A stretch of DNA of 64,000 nucleotides, taken from the NCBI GenBank assembly GCA_032209605.1, contig JASFXZ010000028.1, forward strand, positions 9,546,981 to 9,610,980, read 5' to 3'. Under the pieces are notes generated by a model. That model saw only the letters and a program-made list of their open reading frames with translations, was not told where the DNA came from and ran no database searches. Within the stretch, counting starts at the first letter, position 1; each line of letters begins with the position of its first letter. Source of the DNA: Mactromeris polynyma (Eukaryota > Mollusca > Bivalvia > Venerida > Mactridae). Shown piece by piece: positions 1 to 10,407 of the stretch. A program made the position numbers and the translations under genes.

Positions 1-796
1 TATTATTTGGGCCAAAAATCTCCAAGAGTGACACATATAATATTACATGAACCACAGTGAATGTTTGAAAAAAACATTATTCGAAAGCACTCTAAAGATG
101 AGAGGTATAGACTGAAGTAAATTCACTAAAACATCATCTAATATAGTATAAATTGCATGATTATGAAATTTTACATAAACTTCATGATAAAGCAGAAATA
201 ATTGAGGGTCGACTGTTAAACTAGTCAACAAACAGATTACTACATGGTACATATCTCACACGAGAATAGTTATTAAAACATTTAGAATACCACAAAAAAA
301 TAATACAAAAACTAAACTTAACCAATTTGAACTACATGGATACATAGGTTACAAATTTTAAAACCAAATGTCAATCTGTAATCTAGAGCCGTCATTGATT
401 CAGCAAAATGCATATTGACGAAAACGATATATCGGATGAGAAAAATCGAGGATACATCAATATATCAAGAATTGTTTACTGAAATGACATTAACATGCTT
501 GCAGTTCAAGATTTCATATATTTTCACTTCAAGTTATGTCTTTTACAAGCTTGTGCATTAATTTGACCATCTTGTTTCCTCACAATTTTGAAGTGTATGC
601 GTTTTTTTTGGCAAAATAAAAAATATGAGTATGCTTCCATTATTTTTCCTTGAACACATGGCCTGCAAAGTTTCAGCCACAAACTTTTGACAGCACAACA
701 ACTTCCATTTTTGGATTGGATTTTCAGGCACATATTTATTATTCAAGTTGTATCGAGTTTTTAAAAATATACATGTATCGATAATCGATCGACGGA
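1..796. other. AT-rich intergenic DNA, nothing recognised
   Basis: Only short open frames are present (all under 85 codons, no recognisable residue pattern). No gene, RNA or mobile-element signature was seen. Confidence 0.5.
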
Positions 797-926
797 AAAA
801 TATCAATGATACATAGATATGGTTTCTACTGAAATCAAAAGAAAATTAGTAACAACAGTGTAAAATATCAATGATACATAGATATGGTTTCTACTGAAAT
901 CAAAAGAAAATTAGTAACAACAGAGA
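797..926. repeat. 65-bp tandem duplication
   Basis: The stretch beginning AAAATATCAATGATACATAG at 797 recurs at 862 with essentially the same sequence through AACAACAG. There are two adjacent copies and almost no divergence, so the duplication is recent. Confidence 0.9.
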
Positions 927-984
927 AAAAAATTTTTTTTACAACTTAAATGAATACAAGGCAAATTCTGATTACAAAACACTT

Positions 985-1253
985 CCTGGGCTGCGTTTCA
1001 TCAAAAATCCTAAGTATGAAAAGATAGGAGCAAAACTTTCTGGAAGGAAAAAGTCATGTTTGCTCAATATGTTTCAAACATTTTGAAGTGTAAATATGTT
1101 TAATATTTCATATTCTTTTAGATTAAACTCAAATTTGGTTGAACCTTGTTTTTTAAATTCATTTAACAAAACATGCTTTAATTGGCTTAGGTGCGAAAAG
1201 TGTACTTAGGAGTGAAAAGCACACCTAGGACTTTTGATGAAATGCCCCCCTGG
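985..1253. mobile_element. MITE with GCATTTCATCAAAA-type ends
   Basis: The left end (CCTGGGCTGCGTTTCATCAA) and the reverse complement of the right end (CCAGGGGGGCATTTCATCAA) match and continue into AAA(A/G)TCCTA. The interior is about 200 bp of AT-rich non-coding DNA. This is a typical non-autonomous DNA element; the superfamily was not assigned because no clear target duplication was seen. Confidence 0.65.
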
Positions 1254-1338
1254 TCTATAATATTGGATAAACCATGGAAAGAGAACCGGAAAATATACCA
1301 AAAATACTGAAATCTAGTTATGTTCGCATAAATATTAA

Positions 1339-1795
1339 CAGGCCTTTTTCTGTAGTTCCCACAGGTCCGACTATCTGACCCATTCCCAAAGCCAAATATC
1401 GAGGACTCAACGCAACACTGTCGTAACTCCTATATAAATACATAGGAGTTACGACAGTGTTGCGGTGAGCACTCGATATATGGTTCTTTTCCCCAATCAG
1501 CAGCACCTACGAAAAATCTTCTATTGGAGTGACCTGGTATATCTTGGAAGCTCTTTGAATAACTCCGGCCATTATTGTCCCTTGTGTTATAAATGTTTAT
1601 GGACGTTTTGTGTGTCTTTTTGACATTTTTATATAAAAATTGTAGATCGGAATGCTTGTTTCAATGTTTTAACTATGAAAATTCCCAAAATTGGAGTTGA
1701 CGCGATTAAAGTTTTCCCAAATTGGCAAATTTTACGACACAAATTTTCCCAATTTATCTAGGGTCTTTTTCCCAAAGTGGACAGAAAAAGGCCTG
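1339..1795. mobile_element. MITE with CAGGCCTTTTTCTGT ends
   Basis: Terminal inverted repeats CAGGCCTTTTTCTGT (left) and ACAGAAAAAGGCCTG (right) bound about 457 bp. A separate palindromic element (1395-1474) lies inside it, so the element is nested. Confidence 0.65.
1395..1474. mobile_element. palindromic foldback element, copy 1
   Basis: Arms of 23 bp (CGCAACACTGTCGTAACTCC and on) are perfect inverted repeats around an 8-nt loop. The similarity extends outward more weakly through an ATATCGAG...CTCGATAT pair. A second member of the family lies at 6029-6117. Confidence 0.75.
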
Positions 1796-2189
1796 TATAG
1801 TATATTAAATAAAGCTGATATATGAATAATGGAACTTCACAATGTCCCAACAAACATGTACCAAAAGCTCAAGAACCAATGATTATATACAACAAAATGA
1901 ACAAACATGTCACTTAGTATTTACAACTATATAATAACAATGATTCCCCGTTCTCTCAAAACGATACGCTAACTTTGTATGACCTAAATATGGAAAGAAT
2001 TAAAGATGGATAAATATAACAGTGTTCAACACATAAATGAAGGATTAAGTTGTTAAATGAAATGGCAATACATCCAATCACAGATCCCACTCCCATTGTT
2101 TAACAAAACATGTAGTAACACTTATGATATCTCAGAATAAAACACTTCTATCCATCAATATTCAACAGAATATAAGAATTAATAAAAGC
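1796..2189. other. AT-rich intergenic DNA, nothing recognised
   Basis: No coding, RNA or repeat signal could be supported here. Confidence 0.5.
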
Positions 2190-2254
2190 AAATAGTTCAA
2201 TTTTTGAGTTTGATCATTGATAAACAAAAGATTACAATTCTGCCCACTCTGCAT

Positions 2255-2522
2255 TTATTTATAGTCGCCCCCGGTTTCCCATATGGGCAAGGTCTCCGGA
2301 CGAATGTTAGTAATTTTAGAGTTTTGGAGGATAGTGCATGATACAGAAGATGCCTCAGTTCCAGAAACACCCCTAGTTCTTTTACGGGCTCGATGTTAAA
2401 GCATCGTACACAGGACCTAGGTTTTTCAGTCTTGTTCAAACGACAGTTAGTAGTGGAGTGGGGGATCGAACATGCAACCCCTGGATTACTAGTCCAGAGT
2501 GTTACCACTGGACCAGGGATCA
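2255..2522 (-). mobile_element. tRNA-derived SINE, minus orientation
   Basis: The reverse complement begins with a tRNA-like head that includes TCCCTGGTCCAGTGGTAACA (A-box region) and GTTCGATCCCCC (B box). A non-tRNA body follows and runs down to about 2255. The head is degenerate and joined to unrelated sequence, so this is a SINE rather than a functional tRNA gene. Confidence 0.6.
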
Positions 2523-2820
2523 GCTCTCAATGTACAATGTGTTGTTGCACTCGTCATTTCATACAGTGGCCTCTCATTGGCTCGAACTCGTCGGTACTGA
2601 CAAAAAACATACAGGATTATGGACATCAAGATAAATCCTAAATGCAAATATATTAACATTGTATACACTGTATGACAACAAAATTAACAAGGGCAAATCT
2701 TTATCCCCCTTTTAGAGTGGGGGCATATAAAACGTAGCTTCATTTTAGCGTACCTTACTTGGATGTTTGTTCCAATACGATTTGACAATTGAATCACATG
2801 TACATTGTACAATATTATCG

Positions 2821-2980
2821 CTAATTATCTATTGGCAAACTGCAAATGAGTGCATTTAAAAACAGCTGATAATTGGTAGTGTAATTTTCACAAAACTGTG
2901 CAAGTATTATACGCGCCATGTCACTATTGAGCACAATCAAACTGAGCCAATTGTGAGGTGAAAAAAAAGTATCGTTTGAC
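2821..2980 (-). CDS. probable 3'-terminal exon of the NLR gene
   Basis: The acceptor TTGCACTTACAG ends at 2981. The exon opens with one base that completes the phase-2 codon left by the donor at 3219 (CT+G, Leu), then stays open for 52 codons to TAG. Matching phase, two good splice sites and a 239-nt intron support it. The residues show no clear LRR pattern. If the intron is retained, the protein ends two codons earlier, at the TAA inside the donor. Confidence 0.5.
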
Positions 2981-5900
2981 CTGTAAGTGCAAATTATAGA
3001 GCATTTTATGTTGAAGGGGCCAAATAATTGGTTCAAGGCTGGGCAGTTCAAACCAACAGTAGTGGAACAATATAGATTACATAGAGAAGATTATTGAGAC
3101 TGGGTAATGAGTTCGAGTCATCTAGGTTGTTCGACGCAACCCGAGTTCCACCCAATGAGTCCACTGTATATAAAATCACCGTTTCCATTGAAATGCATAC
3201 GTACATTGCAAACACTTACAGACTTTTTGAATTTTCAAAGTATAACCAATAACTCCCTTTATCTGTGATGTTGACAGTAGGTATTGCGCCAAGATACTCA
3301 GACATATAATCCACTGACCCCTTTTCTGACAGTTCCCTGTGAGTTCCTCTATCAACTGATGTGATCTTACAGCAAACTAAACTAACTTTTAACAGGGATT
3401 GATTGAGAACTAAACTATCAATGAAACAACGGAAACTTGCACGACTCATAGTAACACCATGCAGTTTGACCTCAACGTCTGTTACATCGGGATGCAATTG
3501 TAATGAAACGTTATCAGGAAAGGTTATGAAGCATATAATTATGGACTTGACATAAGGAAGAGTTTTCACTGTAGTTGTCAATATTTGCGTAGTGCTGTTA
3601 TCAAAGCTACACCACCCAGTGATACAAAAATGTTCAAGTCCCGAGTTCTTGACGCAATTAAATACGTTGACATAACTGCGGACAATATCCTCAGAAAAAG
3701 GACACAATGCGATAGACTGTAAACTGGTACTTCTGACATTATTACAAACAATGTTAACATCAAACAGACATAAAGATTTCAGCTTCTTATGCTTTGGAAG
3801 ATTAAGAGAAATTTGACAATCCGCCTCAAGGTGATTATCACAAAACACGCTACGTAACTTGATATTTTCAATGAGAACATTGTCAGTCAGAAATTTTCCT
3901 AGGCGTTGTAAATGGTCGTGCTTCATTTTAACATCAATCAGAGACAATGACGTCAGGTGACGGAGATGTTTCACGGGTACTTCTGCTATCAAAGTACCAC
4001 AACCTCTAACATATACAGCGTTTAGTGTTTTTTTATTCTGTAACATACACTTGGTGAACTTTTCATAATGGAGCAACAACACCTTACCGAGTTTTAAACA
4101 GTGTAGCCCCTTGATCTGATCAAACTCATCCAAATACGTACCATTAACTGAATAAATTGATTTTACAGAATTTATATTAAGTGATAGAAGTGTTCGCACA
4201 ATCTCAGAATCACAAGAATTGTCGTCAAAAACAAAATCTTCCAATTTAATGGAAATGTTTGACAAAGTACACCTTCTGGCTTCCTTGAAACAATTAACAG
4301 CAAATGTCTGCAATGACTTGATGTCATTATTGAAAGAACGCTGATCATAGTGAAAGATAGAATTTCTCCTGGACGACAATAAATCAATCGACAGGTGAAT
4401 GCTATTGAACCAAAACTGCACTTTTGGAAAAGATAGCCCAACAAGGTAGAGGATAGGGTTTTCAAATTGCAGGACGTCCTTTATAGAAGACAATTGCTTA
4501 ACAGTGTCGTCAAACAAATCACTTTTATCAAAATAAGCAATGTATAATGCTGTCAAAAATTCCATGAAGTTCCTATGTAAGAAGGATAGTTTCATTTTAC
4601 GTTCTGCAAAACACCCAACAAGTTTAGTTTTGGACATGATGCCAATTTTGCAAAGAAGGTCAATCTCTTCCATGGATAGGCAATACGGCTCAGACACTAA
4701 TTTTGGCTTGGTGAATATGAGGGTCGATTCCGCTTGATCTAGTCTAAAAGTTTTTCTGAACGAAAGTGAACAGAATTTATTCAACACTGAAATATTTTCT
4801 TGTAAATACTCAAACTTGGCGAGAGAAGCGGGAAGCTGTATTTCAGAGGATGTTGATGGTGGTAATTCTAATCCTCTCAGTACAGCATCTTTAAAGAGCA
4901 TCTCAAAAATGTTACCAAATAAATATGCCCTAGACATTTCCGTCAGTTTTTGGTCAAACCACAGCACTATCAACTGAGACGCAGTCGTGGATACGTACAA
5001 CTGATCATCAAATCCACATTGCTCGACTTCTCTCATGAATTCGTCTGGACCTCTGTTGTCGCCAATTTTCTTATTCAAATCATTTACTATAGCTTCAACA
5101 TAACATTCGGTCGAAGTACCGTGGATACCTGTAATCTGAATTTGTATATCAATATCTTTGCGTGACAATCGTACAGTTTCTATTTTATAAGGCCTGGTGG
5201 TTGTAATGTAAACACAATTTTCATTGTACCTCCTAACGGGCAAATCATATACTTTTCTACCGTTCTTTGCAGGGACCCATTCATCAAGACCATCGAAGAG
5301 TGTAAGGCAACTCTTATGTCTTACAATATCATCAACAACTCTGTACATAATCTGCCATTCGTCCAAAGTGTCAGTGTAGAACAATTGGTCAGCAATCATT
5401 GCTATGAAATCTTTTCGATCAGTGTCTTTAAGTTTTATATAAAATACGTATTCAAACCTTTGCAAGAAGTCGATGTCTTTTTGCCAACTTTTATTGTTTA
5501 TTTCATCACCAGATTGTGCTAAACACCACAATAGACACATATGCTTACAGAAAGATGTTTTACCAATGCCAGCATCACCAATCACAAAAATATTATTCAA
5601 AACTTGTCCATCCATGTCTTCGAACATGTCTTCGTAACATGTTATAGATTTAGTCTCGTCCTCCGCCAGGTTTCTATGATAGTCAACTTCTTGAAGAGTT
5701 GGACTTTTATAGAAGTCCAAAAGGGGTAGGTCATCGCCGTCAAACGATGGAGAAACTCGCAATGTTGACAATTCTCGCCAGTATGTTTGCATCAGACTTC
5801 TTTTAATAGCTGAAACATTAAGAATATTCGGATTTCAGTGAAACGGATTTGACTTGGTGTAATGTCATTTTGCAACATTTTCTTTCCTGTTAAACATGTC

Positions 5901-6717
5901 AGTCAGTTGACCCTAACCTCTTTCCTGGAATTTATTATCAACCAGTACTAACTTTGCCCCCCCCCACAAGTAGCTGACAACTTCTATGTACATAAATAAC
6001 AATTGGAGGAAAGACAACATTAAACAAATCGAGGGTTCAGCGCAAGACTATACTAACTCCTGTAATAATAATGTATTTATATAAAGGAGTTAGTAGAGTC
6101 TTGCACTGAACCCTCAAAATGTCAGAAATAAACATGACCTGCCCAGACAGGGTTTTTTAACTCACTGGAGTCCCTTCATGATTGTAAACATTTACGACCA
6201 GTGAGATATATAATGCTATAAAATAATAAATATCTTCCCATCTTATTCCTATTTCTTAATAGGTCAATCTTGCTTAAATTTCACCGAGACAAATCTGACA
6301 TTACCCCAGCGAGTTCCATAGTAACACTAACAGGGGTGTCAATAAGAGCAGGTGAAATCACCCATTAACTTAAGCATCATCACCCCGCTACCTTCCTTGT
6401 AAGAATGATCATAATGAAGGTGAGTACCCCTCAGACTCCCACCTACTTTTGTGATTTTCCTGCTACTCCAATAGTTACTGACAACTGTGTAGTTATATTT
6501 TTAAATCCATGACAGAAACATAAATTCTTACCTATAGGGCCGGGGTTTTGCTCAATCCCCGCAATGACTAACAGCGTTCTGATAAAGGTCAGCGCTCCTA
6601 TGCTTTTCGCTAATGTGCTGAAATCAATACTGATGAGCATCCTGCCAGCACTTTGACCCCCAATAAACGATCCAACTCTGCAGCGGTATGTATTTATGTC
6701 ATTGCCCATATTTGCAG
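2821..6717 (-). CDS. NACHT/LRR (NLR-type) receptor with 2A-like leader exon
   Basis: This is a STAND-class NTPase predicted to act as an intracellular pattern-recognition receptor. Visible exons on the minus strand are 6717-6532 (2A-like), 5809-3220 (NACHT plus LRR-like) and 2980-2821 (C-terminus). Junctions are phase 1 and phase 2 with correct GT-AG sites: donor GTAAGA at 6531, acceptor TTTCAG at 5810, donor GTAAGTG at 3219, acceptor ACTTACAG at 2981. The frame is preserved across both. The order 2A-like leader, NACHT, LRR recalls sea urchin NLRs, where N-terminal 2A-like sequences have been described. No effector domain (CARD, DEATH, TIR) is visible; an upstream exon is possible because an acceptor (TTTTATTTCAG) lies just before 6717. 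It could also be read as starting at the ATG at 6709. The NTPase call is firm; the ends of the gene are less certain. Confidence 0.8.
3220..5809 (-). CDS. NACHT plus LRR-like exon
   Basis: Numbering from the ATG at 5792, the P-loop GDAGIGKTS is at residues 72-80. Walker B with the NACHT-type acidic cluster (LTLFDGLDEW) is at 163-172, and a TTTRP sensor-like motif is at 197-201. These are the hallmarks of the NACHT family. A helical, winged-helix-like region follows, then degenerate leucine-rich repeats from about residue 560 to 800 (for example LRHLTSLSLIDVKM and KHKKLKSLCLFDVNI). The exon is long and unbroken, which is common for NLR genes. Seventeen further bases upstream of the ATG (CT plus five codons) stay in frame back to the acceptor at 5810, so the ATG need not be the start. 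The in-frame TAA at 3218-3216 overlaps a strong splice donor and is probably intronic. Confidence 0.88.
6029..6117. mobile_element. palindromic foldback element, copy 2
   Basis: This is an imperfect palindrome with arms of about 33 bp (GAGGGTTCAGCGCAAGACTA and on) around an AT-rich loop. The core (CGAGG, CGCAA, ACT, AACTCCT, then TATAAA) matches copy 1 at 1395-1474, so the two are members of one family. It lies in the intron between the 2A-like and NACHT exons. Confidence 0.75.
6532..6717 (-). CDS. 2A-like (NPGP) leader exon of the NLR gene
   Basis: This is a 186-nt exon of about 62 residues, flanked by an acceptor (TTTCAG, 6723-6718) and a donor (GTAAGA, from 6531), with phase 1 at both ends. 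The first ATG is at 6709. The encoded peptide has a YRCRVGSF stretch, then a hydrophobic run (FIRTLLVIA), then GIEQNPGP almost at the 3' end. Known 2A peptides cause ribosomal skipping between the last Gly and Pro of D(V/I)ExNPGP. Here the NPGP core is exact, but the initial Asp is replaced by Gly, so activity is uncertain. After splicing, the NACHT protein would start Pro-Ile-Ala-Ile-Lys. A LINE-derived origin is an alternative, since 2A-like leaders also occur in non-LTR elements, but in-frame splicing to the NACHT exon argues for a host exon. Confidence 0.7.
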
Positions 6718-6723
6718 CTGAAA

Positions 6724-7520
6724 TAAAATTCGAATCTCATATTATGGATTTGTTGCAGAATAAAATAAGCTTCAGAAAGAAAGAAATGGGAATGGCAAAC
6801 AGTAAAGTATCACATTAATGTACGTAAAAAGAACTCTATTTGTGGCTCAAATTCAAAACAAGTAGATGCAGCAATGAATGATCTACCTACATTTCAAATA
6901 TATCAACAAAATGACCAAAGTTATGACCATTTTACTAAATTGGTCACGCTTCGACTTCGATTTTCGGTGCCATCGGCGCAAATCACATTTACTCTAAATT
7001 TATATAACTAAAACTTCTAAATTTTCGCAACAAATTTTCAGATTCAAATTGCCATAACTTTTTTGTCCGTCAACATATAACAAATAGGAAAACAGTTCTG
7101 TGATTCTCTTAAAGAGATCTTTACAACACAACACTCTGTTTTGAGGTTTAATTAATGTATAAAATTTAGTTGGGGTTGCTAAATTTATATATAATATGAA
7201 GGTTTGATATTGATTAATGGTGAAAAAAATCCACGATGAAAGTTCACCGATAACATGTAAAACATAACCACGAGAACACATCAAGACACTTATATATATG
7301 TTACTGAACATCTTGGCCAAGATCTAGCATATATATACAAAAAGGCAGTTAAGTTTGAGAAAAGAATAGGCCTACTTTCTATGCATGAAAACCAAAAATA
7401 AGTCTAATTTTGCAAATTCGTCTTCGTGTCAACTCATTTTCCATATATATTTGTTGTTGTTTTACCACCAACTTAAATTCAACACTGATCATGAAATGAC
7501 GAAGGTCTGCTTCTGGATGC
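6724..7520. other. AT-rich DNA upstream of the NLR gene, nothing recognised
   Basis: This is where a promoter or 5' exon of the NLR gene would be expected. No convincing first exon could be identified, and the longest open frame (7320-7000 minus) looks random. Confidence 0.4.
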
Positions 7521-7525
7521 ATATT

Positions 7526-7885
7526 CAGTGATTTTTTGAAAATAATTATTTTTACTGCCTATGCCTTTTCGAATTGGGAAAATAGGTGTATTAAATCCCA
7601 AATTTGGGAAAATAAAGTAATGGTTGTTTTGCTTATAAAAATTTATCTTTTCAGCTGTGGCTGGTGTTTATATTAATAATGAGGTGATGTAAGAGCAAAT
7701 TATTCTAAATTATATAAAATATACACAAAATTCTGACTTAATAAAATTGAATAAAAAGAAATTCAGTCAGAAGGGGAAAACTGAACAAAGAATTGGGAAA
7801 ATATGATGATTTTTTTGGGGGGAAAATGGAAACTTTTTGTTAATATTTGTAAGTAAAACTTACCCAAAAAAAATCACTGCATATA
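7526..7885. mobile_element. MITE with CAGTGATTTTTT ends
   Basis: The left end TATTCAGTGATTTTTT matches the reverse complement of the right end (TATGCAGTGATTTTTT). The interior is AT-rich, with repeated AATTGGGAAAATA motifs and no ORF of its own. Confidence 0.55.
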
Positions 7886-8357
7886 CAGGGTGTTGGGTAT
7901 GACAGTTAAATTAGGGTGTGTATATTACAGAGAATGGACAGCAGATACAAGATTGATAAATACAAACAATGTTGTTTTAAAAATGACCTTGATATTAAAT
8001 GTAAGTAAACAATTAAAGTGTCAAATTGACAAAGGAAGCTACTCTATTCAACACATGCCGAGGTTGATGTCTGAGGCATGCTTTTTAAGCGGTAGGGAAA
8101 ATATACTTCTACCTAGCGCTATGTAGGGAAAAGTAGCAGTGCCGTTCCTTAAACGTAGGAAAAGTAGTCCCTATCTTTAGACGGGCTGCATGATCAGACA
8201 GTGCAAGCTATGCTATTTGTTAGCTAGTGAAGCGTTCTAGTGTTTTCTACATAGGCCAACTTTCTCCCTTACTTCTCCTACCTCTAAGGGATGTTTTTTC
8301 TCTATAGAGACCTGAATGTCCTGATTCACATTTTTGACTGGTGTTTTAAGGTAAATA

Positions 8358-9045
8358 TTAAAGTAAATCAAGGGGAAAAAGTGTGCCCGATGTGGGGCTC
8401 GAACCCACGACCCCCTAAACACTAGTTAGACGCTCTACCGACTGAGCTAACTGGGCGGCAGTCTAATCCCACATCACTACACTCCTCCCCCTTCCGGCAT
8501 TTGAGGGTCAACCTCCGCTGGCACCATTAAAGTAAATCAAGGGGAGTGCGTCTGATGTGGGGCTTGAACCCACAACCCCCTAAACACTAGTACAGCTCTG
8601 TACTGACAGAGCTAACCGGGCTGCCCGTCTAACTCCACATCACTACAAAGTACAATAATACGACCTCTAAGTCCATGATAAAAGACAGGTCAACAGGAAA
8701 CCAATAATCATGAATATTTCAAGACTTCAATTGTCGTGTAGTGGTGTGGGGTTAAATGGCCGACAGGTTATTTCAGTCTGTAGAGTGTTGTCCTAGTGTT
8801 TAGGGGGTCATGGGTTCGCGCCCCACATCGGGCGCACTTTCCACCCTGACTTACTTCTAAAGAGACAGCGGTGTTTGACGGCGGTCCCACTATTATTAAG
8901 ACTCAAATGTCGGAAGGGGGAGGAGATTAGTGGTGTTTGGTTAGACGGTCGCCCGGATAGCTCACCCGGTAGAGCGCCTTGCTAGTGTTTAGGGGGTCGT
9001 GGGTTAGAACCCCACAAATGGCGCACATTTCCCGCTTGATTCTTG
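8358..9045. repeat. cluster of four tRNA-like SINE units (two minus, two plus)
   Basis: Four related units carry a tRNA-like core: 8385-8456 and about 8546-8624 on minus, about 8752-8838 and 8943-9028 on plus. Shared flanks (GGAAGGGGGAGGAG, then GTAGTGATGTGGG) precede the tRNA-like part, and AAGTAAATCAAGGGGA follows two of them. All share CTAGTGTTTAGGGGGT. The first unit folds best: D arm GCTC/GAGC, five-pair anticodon stem with loop CTAGTGT (anticodon AGT, Thr-like), T arm GTGGG/CCCAC, with an A-C mismatch in the acceptor stem. Because all four are embedded in longer repeats and diverge, they are SINEs or tRNA pseudogenes rather than certain tRNA genes. Confidence 0.7.
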
Positions 9046-10019
9046 AGTGGCAAACGAAGGAATAGTGGCCTTCTCTGCCTCTGGCTACCTATGCTCTTTC
9101 CCACTGTAACATCAAATGATACAAAATTTAGGACATCAAAGATACCTTAGCGTGTCGTAAATTCTTCCAGGAAGATGGCGTTACTTCTATGTTTTTTTCC
9201 ATACCAACAAATGTACGTCATTTCCCTTCAGAATAGTTCCAGAATGATTGTACAATGTTGACAATCGGAACACCTCGGAGATATAAATAAATAGCTCTGC
9301 CGGATACCGCCGAGTAGTTACGATTGCTATGTTGAGAGACACAAGGCAGACTGTGAACGTGCGTACCAGTCATCTCGGTTTATAAATACTTTACCCCAAT
9401 CGTCTCAAACTCCCATAAAGAAATAAAATTACCAAAAAGAGAAACATACGTCTGTACTGATTTTATATGTCGCGAAAGCTAATTAAAAAGACGTTTTCTG
9501 CAACATAATGTTATTGTAATACCAGGCAATACTATTTATAACTGAAAACATTGTTTAAATTTCTCTTTAACATAAATTATGCACAGACATAATGTAATTT
9601 AGACACCCAAACCCTTCTCTGAATAGTGTGGTTTCCAAATACCATTTAGGTCTTTGTTGTTTCCAAGGGCACATTTTAAATCAGTTCATGTTTATAACAT
9701 TACTTAATATGCCTACCTTAGACATTATTAGTATCTTTGTTAATTATTATGACTGTCATAAAATCCACTAGTCAAAACTTGTGGTAATGTTCAATAGCAA
9801 TCCTTGGTCATTTACTCATGGTAGCAAATGCATTTTGACAATCAAAGGGCCATAAAGTAGATCTACGGACAAACTGAGGTGATGAATCTGGCTATTTATC
9901 GAACTTGGTGAAGTTATTATTCACTTTTAATATTCTGACCAAGTCTTATAACGACAGGATAAAGGATTTCTAACATAGACGGCAATAAAAGAGAAGGAAT
10001 AAGTTACTTCAGGGATCGC
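9046..10019. other. AT-rich intergenic DNA, nothing recognised
   Basis: No gene, RNA or repeat could be supported in this stretch. Confidence 0.45.
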
Positions 10020-10165
10020 CACATGTATACACAAGACAGTGCCTCCCCACACAGACCTCCGGGATAACAACAATCCATTAAACATAAGGCACTTGAGGAG
10101 GTTAAAGGGTACATACCTTAGGGAACAGAGGCACAAGGATTGGCCTGGCAGACCATAAGGAATAA
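10020..10165 (+). repeat. fragment of interspersed repeat family B
   Basis: The stretch from ACAAGACAGTGCCTCCCCAC to ACCATAAGGAATAACTA closely matches 60365-60510 on the plus strand and 59372 downward on the minus strand. No terminal repeats or protein were seen, so the family is not classified. Confidence 0.7.
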
Positions 10166-10407
10166 CTAGGAGAATTAAAGGCTAATTTGGTCAAAATTTG
10201 GCAATTAAAGGGCCATAACTCCAAAACTATCCAGGACTAACTGGATGGTAATCAAACTTGCCTGCTACAAACTCCTGTGGTCTAAACATTAAACCTTCAT
10301 TGTCACATGGACACAAGTTTTCTTAGAAAAAATGTTCCATTTCTTTTAATGTTATTCAGTTGCCAAAAAGCTTTTATTGGAGAAACGACAAAATGCACAT
10401 TGAAATG

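Noticed and set aside
6443..6531. Extension of the 2A-like frame past the NPGP
   Set aside because: Begins at a GTAAGA donor immediately after the motif; splicing to 5809 gives an exact in-frame join to the NACHT exon.
8385..8456. Functional tRNA-Thr(AGT) gene
   Set aside because: It folds well but has an acceptor mismatch and belongs to a family of diverged repeat units, so it is listed as SINE-like. A covariance-model score would decide.
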